DNA of 64,000 nucleotides from Diprion similis (lineage: Eukaryota; Arthropoda; Insecta; Hymenoptera; Diprionidae), in contig NC_060110.1 of NCBI RefSeq assembly GCF_021155765.1, positions 5,890,001 to 5,954,000 of the forward strand. Direction: 5' to 3'. Positions within the stretch are counted from its first letter, which is position 1. Every line of letters starts with the position of its first letter. A program made the position numbers and the translations under genes. Shown in pieces: positions 1 to 11,844 of this stretch. The notes beneath the pieces were generated by a model. The model was not told the origin of the DNA and did no database searches. It saw nothing but the letters and a program-made list of their open reading frames with translations.

Positions 1-2211
1 CGCATAATTGTACCTCATGCAACCTAATCCAACACCAATATACTTTTTTGTTTTTTCCCTTCTTCTCTTTTAAATTATTTACTTATTGCATTGTCAGTGA
101 AACATTTTTTGCACCAATTCTTTTCCCATTCAATTCTTCGAACGGATATTTTGCAATAAACTTATCCAGCAACTTATGCAGACATTTTTTTTTAGTATAT
201 TGAGATCACCAAAATATAATGAAAATAATAATAATAATAAAATTCGAAAGATCGCAGTTTCATGGTGTTTTTGGTTATTGATCAAATTTGATTTGGCTTT
301 TCTTAATCAGATATAATTTATTATAAGGTATTAAGGTATGCATTATATGTTTTATATCAGAAAACAGACGTCTAGACCATAAGTTGTAAGCTAATTATGG
401 TAAGCCCCACGGCTTGATATGCTGGAAGCTACATAGTTTTGTATTGTTAAATCTAATCCTAATATCCTAATGCATGTTTCGTATAACATGCGTGTAAACT
501 GTCACTACCCCATCACTGCAGTATACACACACAGGCACTCATCAGTGCAGTGCATGTAACTGACAATAATTTACAGGCTTTAGAATTTAAACATTGAGTC
601 ACAGAGAGCCTAGATTGGCACGCAAATGAACAAATTACATATCATCAACGTATACAATTGAGAATTGAGCTTATCATTCACGCATCATTCTTAAATATCG
701 CGATAATTTATCCTTGATTTTGCTTATTGATCAGTTTATTTGAAAGAAAAATTCTACTGTGCTCTCTCAATGCATCTAACACTAACAATCTGAACCTATA
801 ATCGAGTGGCTGATGATTCGATGATCTTTTTCTGTGAAATTAATCGCGACACATATATTGTTATAAATATAAGTCGAAAACTACCAATACATCATACAAT
901 AAAATTAAGGGTAATAAAATTCGTGCTAGATCACGGTTGTCTGACGCGAATAAAGGATGTAAATCAGGAACTCGGATAAATGTGTACAGTTAATTAATTA
1001 TAGTAAAATGAATCGACAAAGTTAAGTCGATTTTTTCATATCACATATGTTCGATTGAGTGCCAATGAGAAATAGATCTTATCTCCTAAAGTACTATACG
1101 TATGTATGATTATCGCACAATCACAAAGTACACGTGTATTTCTACTGTATCTATAATGTATGTATGTATGTATGTATACAGTCAAGTTTACAGAGTCCTA
1201 CATTGCTTTTTGCACCTGATATTATCATCATTATTATTACTGTTATTGATATTATTATTCATCAACGAAATCTATTACTCATCATATTTATTTATTTTAT
1301 TATTATCGGAGTCATGTAATCGAACGCGTCTCCCTTGGGAGAATCCATAGATTTTAATGAATTATTATTGGCCAATCTCCAGTGCAATTCTATACGTTAT
1401 ATCCTAAAGCCGTGTAAGTATAAAAAAGCTATGGAAAACATAGGCATCTAAAGAGGACCATGTTATCTGTGAAGATTGCTATACATATTTACTAGTAGAA
1501 ATTGCAATGCGCATATTTCGGTAAAATGTACAATATTTATATGCCTATAGTATATCCGTCTAGTATACATATATGGGTTTTCACTGGATTTCAAGATTGC
1601 ATTTACAGACGTATCGAATTGGCTGGAATCTGATCGCAATCGACGGATTCTAGTTGCCAGTATTTTCATAATATGCTGACAAATTGGATTTTGATATTGA
1701 CATACAAGCATATAATTATCGTTTCATAATTGTTACATAGGTGCAAACGAAATAACTATAATAAAATTCCAGGAAGTTGAACCGGCGCGCTTAGACTTCG
1801 TTATATAATCACAAGGCATATATTCGTTCTCGAGGCATTTTTATGTCCACAAATCGAACTGCAGATATACGAGTTGCGAATAAAATATACCTATATGTAT
1901 GACACGTTTATGCGTTCAAAAATTATGGAGGCTAGTTTAAAGGCGTGTAACACGAAACCCGTTGAACTCTCGTTATAACGAGACCTCACGACCTTAACTA
2001 TGATCGCACCTCACTTCGAGTCATACATATAACGTTATGAATATAATATAATGTAGTATAGTATAATATGATATAATATTGAATTACACGACTCGCCGGC
2101 GAGACCGAGTACACAGCGCGGTTTCTCTTGCAGAGACCTTACATGGGATATTAGAGACGCGAGATAATTAGTTCAGACGATGTAACGGGACAATGATGAT
2201 CATGATCCATC
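1..2211. other. Intergenic, no gene seen
   Basis: AT-rich sequence with short TATG/TATA microsatellites (about 1157-1180 and 2035-2085) and an ATT-rich run near 1220-1310. Open frames here are short, hydrophobic and without domain features or matching splice sites. The segment next to 2211 would carry the 3' UTR of the minus-strand gene that ends at 2212; TTTATT (AATAAA on the minus strand) occurs near 1287-1297. Confidence 0.6.
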
Positions 2212-3458
2212 TTATGAGCTTGAAACTTTGGGATCCTGAGTAACTTTTCGGGCGGCCTCGTAATAATCGTCCGAGGAACAGTCAGAGCCCCCATCATTGT
2301 CCATACTCGGTACCGACAGGGTGGAATATCCGGTTGAAGAGTCCGGAGTGGGCGGAGGTGTAGGCCTCGATAAAGAGACTTCGAAGGATGAGGAGACCGC
2401 GGTATCGAGGCACTGGGAAACTTCTGGTTTTTCTGGTTTGCTGCTGCTGTTCTCAGGGTTGCTCATCACCGAACGGATGAACTCCCGGGTTTCGGAACGC
2501 AGTGCATCCACCCGTTTCTGCAGCATGTGGTTGCGCCGAACGAGAATCATGGTCCGGGCGACGATGTCGAGCAGACCTAAGGGATAGATTATATAAGTTA
2601 CTGCGAAGAGCACTCGAATTCAAAGAGTATGCAATAACCAGTCTTTACAGGGCTGTGCGAATCAGCGCACACATTGATAAATCGTTTTTTCGAATAATCG
2701 ATTAATCAAAAACACTATCGATAGAGGCAATATTCGATTATTTCAACAAAATGACTAATTGAAAATTTCGATTAATCGAAAAAACGATCAATTTGCATAA
2801 TCGATTATTGGGAGTACGATTAATCGCATAATCGTAACTTTACATGTAATGCCAAACAAAAACAACCAAAAACTTGTTTTCGCGCAAGAATAAGGAGATA
2901 AAATGTATATTCCTGTAATTTGGAAATCAATGACAAGAAAACATTTTATATTGTTATTGTTGCGTAAAAAAACAATTTATTAAGAGACTCGTGTTTAGCT
3001 TTGCGTGTAAAACTATATTCTGCAGCTATAGTAGCCAAACTAAGTGACATTTTCAGTAATGACTGACCACAGCAGACAATGATCTTGAAATGCATAGAGC
3101 TGAATCCTTAACACGAGAATCGTTATTATATTGATAACCAACCTTCTTGCTGGGCAAAAAATGATCGCCAATGTTCGGTCTGGTGATCTGTAGAGGATGT
3201 CCTGGCGTTCGGTGCGAGACAACTTCTCGTTGGATAACACGAACTTGTCGGGCACGTTGGTTCCCAGATTGGACTCGGGGGTGGAGACAACGAACCGAGT
3301 CGATTGTTTTCGGGGTTATTAAAAATCCGCTTTATTTCCAACCGTTGTTGCTCCTTTACGATCCCATTGTTCAAAGTGCGTTGACGACGCCGTTTGTAAG
3401 AGCCAGCACCGTTCTGATCCTGCATTGATAATTCCGGTAGACAAATCGTTGGCGCCAT
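2212..3458 (-). CDS. CIPC-like protein (CLOCK-interacting pacemaker family), 2 coding exons
   Basis: Coding exons 3458..3143 (105 codons plus 1 base) and 2576..2212 (stop) join in phase 1 to give 226 aa. The donor after 3143 is GTTGGT; the acceptor before 2576 is a pyrimidine-rich CTTAG. A TTTTTTTCACCGCAG acceptor lies just upstream of the ATG (exon begins 3477), so at least one 5' non-coding exon is expected further right. Residues about 100-145 start GLLDIVARTMILVRRNHML and continue to ETREFI. I align this with the conserved C-terminal block of human CIPC (GLLEITLKTKELIRQN ... EQTQLFIEA): spacing of GLL-D/E-I, RT/KT, RRN/RQN and FI is kept. The N-terminus is basic and carries SPPPSP; the tail is Ser/Asp-rich. 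In mammals CIPC binds CLOCK and represses CLOCK-BMAL1. Function here is inferred only; the rest of the protein is not recognisable. Confidence 0.6.
2648..2840. repeat. Transposon-derived repeat in CIPC-like intron
   Basis: Begins with CAGGGCTGTGCGA at 2648-2660, followed by many copies of CGATTAATCG and its variants on both strands. The same 12-bp end appears inverted at 6879-6890, beside a related block (CGATTAATTGAAAAAAC at about 6829 against CGATTAATCGAAAAAAC at about 2771). This looks like two copies of one non-autonomous DNA transposon; no matching 8-bp target duplication links them as a single element. Confidence 0.45.
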
Positions 3459-6400
3459 TCTCAATGTACGGGTATATCTGCGGTGAAAAAAACAGTAATA
3501 AATAAATACATATATTGTGACGAAAATTGTAGCATAATTTCTGAGAAACATCGTCGAATAATGAAATACAAATTTTATCGTTGAAACGTTTCTGTGCGAC
3601 GATACGCGGGAGTTTAAAAGCATTTACACATTACGTTAATTGAAGTGTGATCAACGCCAGGAAAATCGTTCAATTTTTTTTCTCTTCCATCTTTGTACAA
3701 CGAAGAAACCATGAATGAAGTTCTGAACCAAATATCCAATTATTTTATATCGGTAACTAAAATTGAGATAATTATTGTGTATATTTTGTATATGCCGTTC
3801 ATTTTGTATCAAATAAAAAAAATTAAAAAAAAAAAAAAATCCCGTAGCGAACTTTCTTCTACACCGTTAGACAGATGAATTTTTTTAATCGTTAGCAGTA
3901 GTAACGGTCGCGGTTGCAGCTCAGGTTGAAGACAAAAAAGGCGTGCGGTTGAGCACAGGCTTCGCGGATGACTCGATCGTTATTGATTTCGCCTTGTATT
4001 TTATCTAGTGCAACTCCACGCCGTTCCATACGACCGATTATTCGTACTATAGTAGATATACAGTATAAGAGTGTAATTTGTGCACTTTAAGAACATGGGT
4101 ATTACGGTTAACGTGATTGGCAAAAAGAAATGTTGATGCAAAAAATTGCAAAACGAAAGTTGAAAGGTGCAATTTAAGTTTATTATAAGTGAAATTTTAT
4201 CGAACAAATGTAGCATTTACTAACAGTACAGAATTATTAACAACTTTTGCAGATATCATGGTGCTTGTAAATTTTTTCAACGCCAAATGTTCAATCGTGT
4301 GGTTTTTTATCCAATTATGATGAACTGTTTATTTTCCACGTAGCTGAATTTTCTACGAATCGTATAACACAGGTTCAACGGCTCGATTAAATTCTATATA
4401 TTAAATCGTCACAAGTATTTCGTCCGACAAAAGTATTTTGTTGAATTACATAAGTATTGCGTTCGCCGCACGTGACTACAGTACTTAGTTGAATCAAACG
4501 AATATAACTTGTCTGAAATAATTATTTCCCTCCGTGACTCCGTGATTCCATTGGCGCGAATATCATTGCTAAAGATTTATGAAACGGTGTTTCCTCATTC
4601 CTAACTTCCGTTTGAGACAGACGGGTCGATCAATCCTCAATACTTTACATTGTATGACGTCAAATATCTCTTTCGAATATCTCGTCGAAGAGAAAATAAA
4701 CGCGGAATGCAATGTTGGAAATGGTGAGGAGAGGGTGAGGAGAGGGTGAGTGTCGCGCGCGTGGATACGAGGGGCTGGTGAACTCATAAACGATTACCTC
4801 GAGGGTAGTTTCCAGGTTGAGTTTCGGGGAAGGGGGTTAAATGCGAGGGGATTTCGAGGGTCGACAGGGGGAAAGAGAGAGACGGAGCGAGGAAACTCTG
4901 GAGGGGATGAAACCCGGTAACGGCCTTGAACCCTGCGGGGGCACACGTGCAGAACATCGCACCGCGAAGGGGACGGCCGGCCGACCTCCTTGTATCTTCC
5001 GGATCCCGAGTTTCGTGGCTTAGTCTCGGGAAAAGTTACTTCCGTTCTTTAATCGCGTCAAGGTATGAATTCTGTATCGTAAAATCTTGGATGCTGCTAA
5101 CGGACAGTACGCAAGAATTAGGTACATCATTATTCATTTATCGCAGCACTTAAAATGGACATTTTAAAATTCTATGTTATAATAATAGTAAATACTAGTT
5201 ATTTTCGTCGCATCATTTTTATAATTCTTAATCACAGAAGATGCATAATATATTTATCATATTCTGTACAATCGACTTTTTTGCTATCAAAAAGACTGAT
5301 CGTTTTCTCATCCAACGATAAAATGTTTAACCCCAGAGGAGGCATCTCGTTATTTTTTCTTTTTTTTTTATTTTCTTTTTTTATTCACCCACTACGGAGC
5401 ATGCGTCTCCTTCATGTAAAATACTGTCTATAAACGAAAATCGGGTTCATATACGTATAGATGAATATCATGAAAGTCACTTTTCAAAGACGGACAGTCA
5501 TGAAAAAGTGCTTCCGTGCATCGACTTACAGCTACAAAAAAAGTAATGTAAAAGAGCACGTGGGGCCCGCTTGGACCCCAAATGATTTTCCACTGAGCAG
5601 TGATAATGACAATATCGACTAGGCTGACTTCTTATTGTTAGATACTTAACGGCAATTTCAGGAGCGTACTTTGGAATGGGAATGGGGTCCGTATGGACCC
5701 CACATGCTCCTTCTGGGGATATTATTACATATACATATCTGAGAACAAGTGTAATACTTGTAGAGCATCATATGCACGTGTATATATGTTATCATAGATA
5801 GTTTGTTGTGACTGGCACAAGCCGTTTGAAAATAATGTAAGTATATACACGATATATACCTACACGATGCATATTATGTATACACAGTTAGGATGAGATT
5901 CTCCGACAATGGTGAGTCAGCTGTTTTAGTCACGCAGAGTTCGCGTATTGTAAGACATTCAAATTCCGGGTGTATAAGTATATATATTACGGTATACGTG
6001 AGATTCTATCAAAATAAATACTATGTAGGATACGTATATTCTAGATTCGTACGCGTGGATAGTAAAGGTATTCCCTATATCAGAGCTCTTCGCTGCTCGT
6101 CGTAACCGTGGTAGATTCTCCAATCTATCCATATGTGATGACTGTGTGTATATAAGGAAATAAACTCGTCAAGAATCAAAGCGAAGCAGTGAAAAACGCG
6201 ATACGCTCGTGGTTTTGAATTATTCAAATCGCATGTGTCTAGACGCGAAGAAACCAAATAGATAAAGAGGCAGGAGAATATATATAAGGATATATACAAT
6301 ATCCTTCTGGGTTCTGGTGCAATTGTTCTTTTGTAAAATCTTATCCGCAATATTACTTACTGTGTGTAATCTAATCTTTGCCAAATTCTCCGTGAATTAT

Positions 6401-6737
6401 AAAATCGGAAGAATATTCCTTATAGACGTTTTATTTTTTTTTTTAATTCCTCGGGTATTGTGTACTTCAGGGTTGTAGCTAGCCTTGAATTTTTATCAAC
6501 ACTGCATTGCTACTTCCTACTATTTCTCAAAATTACTCTGCCTCCATTTTCTCTCCAGAATTTCTAGACTACATTAATTAATTTAGAATTTGTTTGATGT
6601 CCAATAATGATTCGAGAATTTCGATAAACACTCTACTATATCTATGTAGAGTTATTTCGATAAAAAAAAAAAAAAAAAATATCGAAATGGATAGATTTGA
6701 CGATTGAAACAAATCTGCATATCCGTATGACTTATGC

Positions 6738-6890
6738 CCGTGCAATTAATCGATCAACCTAAGACTGATATCAACCAATCGGCTCCCTCAAAAATATCCC
6801 TTTGCGATCAATCGAACATTAATTTTTCCGATTAATTGAAAAAACAGGTTAACAAACTCCACAGTTAACCGATTCCAATCGCACAGCCCT
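6738..6890. repeat. Second copy of AGGGCTGTGCGA element
   Basis: AT-rich, CGATTAAT-containing block ending in TCGCACAGCCCT at 6879-6890, the reverse complement of 2649-2660. The internal CGATTAAT(C/T)GAAAAAAC stretch is shared with the 2.65-2.84 kb copy. Confidence 0.4.
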
Positions 6891-6934
6891 ATAAATATAA
6901 ACATGGGCAAAAAGTGCAACGGCCGCCAACCGGT

Positions 6935-7415
6935 TTTGACACGTGTCTTTACGACAGGCGGCTCTCGGCCTGCAAACAGTCAAAGCGACGAGCCGCTAAG
7001 CACACGGAGTGGGAAAGCGCAACGCGAGAAAAACGAGTCCATGTCGACACGTGGCCTCCCCCCCTCCTCCCTGCCCCTCACTACGGCATCACCTCTGTCG
7101 CTTTCCCCTCGGCTGCTAGAAGCCGAAAACTCTTATTATATGCGAGGATGACTGAGGATGACCCGCGCTTGGTGAACGTTAAGCAAGTGAGGCTGGTGGT
7201 GATCCGCTGACACGTGCGAGTGACGTGTGAGTGAATTCGCGTATATCGAACGGAGTTATATTACGTACCCTTGAGCAAATGGGAACGTCGCCGCGACGGG
7301 GGTCGGCGTTCTAATTGCTTCTACCTCGGCGAGACGATTTTTTCACTTCTTCGCCACGCGACTTGTTGGCGATTTATATAGGTATACGTATAATTAACCC
7401 AATCACGTGGCGTGT
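6935..7415. promoter_or_regulatory. Candidate regulatory island with four CACGTG E-boxes
   Basis: GC-rich segment carrying CACGTG at about 6941, 7049, 7211 and 7404, three of them flanked as ACACGTG. Perfect E-boxes of this kind are bound by bHLH factors such as CLOCK-CYCLE. It sits about 3.5-4 kb upstream of the start codon of the minus-strand CIPC-like gene. Promoter activity is inferred from composition and motif density only; no TATA box or initiator was fixed. Confidence 0.3.
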
Positions 7416-9349
7416 TGGGCGTTTTCAACCGATGAAGCCTTTCGCTTTGACTAGGGCTGCTAGACGATCTTTGATTTTCTATAACGATTTCCGTGAAGCA
7501 GAGCGTTACTTGCCGCGTGACGGTGGTTATTACTACCGCGATATCGTAGTTATGAAATTTCTTTGAAAACACTCTGAGTATACGCGTGTGTAGGTACAGG
7601 AAAGGGTGGGGCAAAGTAGGCACCTTAAAATTTTTGATATCTCAAAAAATTTCGGGGCAAAGTTTGGCTTCCTGAAATTTTTTTAAACATATTTCAAATA
7701 AAATTACACGTTATTCGTACAACTTTATTATGCATTTTTGATAAGGGAAATTCTTCAATTCCCCATTCGTCTCCAACAATAATATACTCGGACGTGTGTA
7801 TTTATCATACATTATACTACACGTGAATGTATTTTCGAGGTCGATTTTACGTTCGCAAACGTAAAGTCGAAGCATGTTTAAGATGCCAACGTGCCAGAAT
7901 ATATATACCTATGTATACATAGAATTTTGTGAGGATATACAAGAAAGATGCATGTATCGATCGATCGCGAATGAGAATTATCGGTTGAAGTAAGCAGTTG
8001 TCTTTTCTCGTGTGTTTCGCGTGTGTGTAAAAAATTGTATACATAGGTATACACATTATACATGGTATGTATAATTAAATGTATACATTCATTGGAGTCA
8101 CGTTAGAGACGCGTGTTTGCCGTTAACGATTTTCAGCTTCTCTCATATATTATAAATATACTTTTATTAGCTAGAAAAGTAGGAGAAAAAAAAAAATTGT
8201 TGATAAAATTTAACCGAGACGCGAAACACTGACCCTCGGTGAAATGACATAAATACATTAGTCAGATTTACTTCCTCAGATATAAATACACGCGTTTATT
8301 GGTTTTATTTCTTAGTCGATATTATATTATATTATTTTATTTCATCCTTTTTTTCTTTAGGTAACAAGCCAAATTGTAATATCGAAAATAACAATGACAT
8401 GGACGTTATAGGCAACAGGTATACGTGGATTCGCTACTCAAAATAAGATGATCTTTCTCATTTTTTTATATATATATATATATATCTTGCAGTATAGGTA
8501 CGGTATAGGCAATACACACAGTGTCAGGGAAGCGGCTGATTTCACAGAGAATTCCTTGACCTCCTTATATATGCATTGCGATTATTCTTCGTGTAATGCA
8601 GGGACTAACGTGACGGGCAGAAAATAAGTTGTATACTATAATTATTACAGGTCTTGAATCCACAGATCACAAAGCTGCTTTCATATCAAGCTTATTACTA
8701 TTATATACCAATAACGTGGAATTGAGATTAATGATACATGGAAAAAAGAAAGACAGGAAGCATAAATAATAAAGAAAATGAAACCGAAAAAGAAAGAAAG
8801 TAAAACAAGGAATCGCTGTATTTGTTTAAAAAAAGAAAAGAAAAAGTCAAATCTCGTTTGAAACTGCGTATACTTTCGTAAATAAAACATACACGTATTA
8901 TATGTATTACGATACAACATAGAATGCGCTATTCACTCGCGCGCCACTTTTATAAGTAGAATTACCGTTGCTAATTCAAGCGGATGTTCAATTGTGTAAA
9001 AATAATTAGCGAAACGGTCCATTTCCCCCGTTGTGCTTTCCCATATGTATACATATTTACAGGGACACGCACTCACGATCTTTGCACGGTGAAAGCGACA
9101 CGAGCGCTGCAGAATGCGTGCATAATCGTATGTATTATACTATGCACGTAAACTGTATATATATATATAGTTTCGAAACAATTGAGTAATTTCGCTGCTC
9201 GCTGAAAGAATTAGCACACAATTTTTAGTCGTAGATTAGTTGAGGAATATGTATAGAGATAGGATGTATTAAAAGAAAGTAAATCGGTTGTAAATCGATT
9301 TTTCCGATGAAATTTATCGAATCTGTGAAGAAGTCATTCCAACCTAAGA

Positions 9350-9760
9350 GCCGTTCACTTTGAAATCAAATGAATCATTGATTTCGACGTTATCATGCCA
9401 TGTGATTTTCATTGATTTTCAGTTTATATCAAGAGAGTTTCGGGCGTTCTAGGTAACTTTCAATGATTTTCAAATTGGATAGAATTACAGGAAATCACAA
9501 AAGATGACTGAAATCATAAGAAGTGAATGGAAATCAACGAAAGTACATTCTACCTATTAAAATAGAAATCAATAGAAATGTCAATGAATTGAAACCATTT
9601 GGCTCGTCAGTGCAACTTTTACAATGACTATCATGGATTCGACCGCCAGCCACACGATTTTTTCTTTGAAACTATCGCGTGATTTCAAGTGATTCCAAAG
9701 GATTTCCAACGTCTTAAATTATCTTGACTCAATCCTCGTTATTTGAAAGTATATTCCAGT
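9350..9760. repeat. Degenerate GATTTC-rich repeat, copy 1
   Basis: Dense in TGATTTC/TGATTTT and its complement, with phrases such as GATTCCAAAGGATTTCC. A clearly related block lies at 36220-36700 (GATTCCAAAGAACATTC and many TGATTTT words). No coding potential was seen. Confidence 0.4.
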
Positions 9761-10039
9761 TATCTGTAAGTTTTTTCAATTCTTATACAACTCGATTTCC
9801 AACTTTTATAAACGTATCCAGGCTTCCTTGAGTACCTACGTAAATCGCCTCTCGATTCCGACGGTGAAATTTAGATTCACGCGAGGATCCACGACACGGA
9901 CGCAGAACAATCGTCCGAATATTGCAATCGTGGAACGAAAATCAATTCGAATCGTTCATCACCCCGGCCGCAAGGTCGTCTTTCATAGGTGTTAGTCGAG
10001 TTTCTGCAAGCGGATCTCGCGGGTTATACCACGTGAACT

Positions 10040-10056
10040 CCCCCCCCCCCCCCCCC
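10040..10056. repeat. Poly-C tract (17 C)
   Basis: Uninterrupted run of 17 cytosines in a GC-rich island. Similar runs occur at 11821-11844 (24 C), 16989-17006 (18 C), 35186-35197 (12 G), 55463-55479 (17 G) and 59750-59760 (11 C). Confidence 0.9.
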
Positions 10057-10210
10057 GCCGACGCAACTCTCCGTCTCATTCCCAGTACGCCGACGCTTTA
10101 ACGCCGGCGTCCCGTTTCACCGCGTTGCGTCGCTTTCCTTGCCCTGACTATCGCGCGCACGTGGCTCCAAGTTCGATGCCCCTTAAAACGTCGCCCAAAG
10201 CGCGAGATTG

Positions 10211-10242
10211 GTAGGTGGGTAGGTGGGTGGGTGGGTGGGTGG
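10211..10242. repeat. GGGT-rich array
   Basis: Imperfect repeats of GTAGGTGGGT and GGGT on the plus strand supply more than four GGG runs within about 30 bp, enough for a G-quadruplex. It lies 150 bp from a 17-C tract. Confidence 0.7.
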
Positions 10243-11820
10243 ATTGGTTGGATGCCTCTGAGCACAGGACCAAGGATATAAGGGTAACCACTTATCCTGC
10301 TATCCGTACTTGGATCTTTAAAGCAAAAATTCTACCAACGACTGTGTTACTACGGTTTGAATATTAGAGTAAAAATTACTTGATTGAAATTGTATAAGAT
10401 ACTTACTATAAGTGTTTTTTTTTTTAATCGTCGATTGTAAATTTATATTATATGTAACGGTGTTATAATTCTCCATTTAAGGTTCTTTGTGTCTAATTTT
10501 TCTTACACTTACCCAATGGGCTGTATAATTATTTGGAATTGGACAAATTCGGATTAACCGCATATTTGGTCTTTGAAAACTTGATTCAATCTAAATTCTT
10601 TGGAAATAATTTAACCTCAGACTTTTTCAATTAAAATTGCAGTCTTCAAACGTTTGCGTTGTGGTAATAAGGAGGCCGTTGAAGGAAACACGCTGAACGG
10701 ATTCTTCTTGGATCGTTGCAGATTCCAATTACTTTCAGGTTACGTGGACGAACTTTTTAATTTCTACTTTTTCATATTTGGTAATACGAATAATCATGGA
10801 ATGATAGTATCACCCTCTGCAATAAAGGAGCAGATATAAGACTGCAAGGAACATTACCTTTTCAATAATAATTGTTAATTCGCAACTTCACAATCGTCAG
10901 TAAAACAGTGAGGTGTACACTGATGAAAAAAAAAAAAAATTGTTGAATCCAAGAAAATCTTTAATCCAATATTCCTTAGTAGACATTAAATTATTTTAAA
11001 TGGTTATTTACTTGTGGCAAGGAAAGTTTATTTGAACTAGAATTATTTTTATTGAAGTAAGGGACTGCTGAGAAGTACGGGAACCGGAATAAATATTATT
11101 TTGAATCAAATAAACTTTTTTTTTCAGTGTCTGAATATAGCCAAATATATTCAAACTTCGAAAATTCAGTTTTTGAAAAATTCATTCGAAAGTTGAATAA
11201 TAGCTGTCCGTAAATTTTTGTTATACATGCAGTGTTCCGTTATAATAATGTACATAACAACCTCAACCTCGAGTGAAATAATAAACTGTAATTGGATTCG
11301 ACTCACACAATGTATAATATAATTAGTCATTACATATCAACATACTCTATTATACTACTAATTGTCAGCTAAATCGCATATACATACAAGTGCACATTAT
11401 GCTGTTTGAGATGGGGAAGCCATCGCGCGGCAATGTAAATATTGGTTAAACTCGGAGCCTTTGAAACGTGGTGAATTTATCATCGCGATTAATCCGAAAA
11501 AGTCTGCATGTGTGAGTAAGTATGTGCGACACGTGCGTTCCGGGTAACCAAGTCGTGTGTATTCGCGAAACGTATACGTACCTACGTGCGCGATAATACG
11601 CGGGATAAGACGACAGACCTGCGGCTGCATGTGAGCGGTGCTGGGGAGGGAGGGTATCAGGAAATGTGGGCCACACGTGGCGATAGCGCGCGATTCCAAT
11701 GACTAAAGTATGTATGTATCCACGTATGTGCAATACATTGTGTACCCACTGGTCTCAAACATCCGATTACATGTGCGCATGTAGCCAGTGGATTAGGAAC
11801 GACCTCACTTTTTTTCTTAA

Positions 11821-11844
11821 CCCCCCCCCCCCCCCCCCCCCCCC
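11821..11844. repeat. Poly-C tract (24 C)
   Basis: Longest homopolymer of its kind in the window, immediately after a short T-rich run. Length should be treated as uncertain because such runs assemble poorly. Confidence 0.9.
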
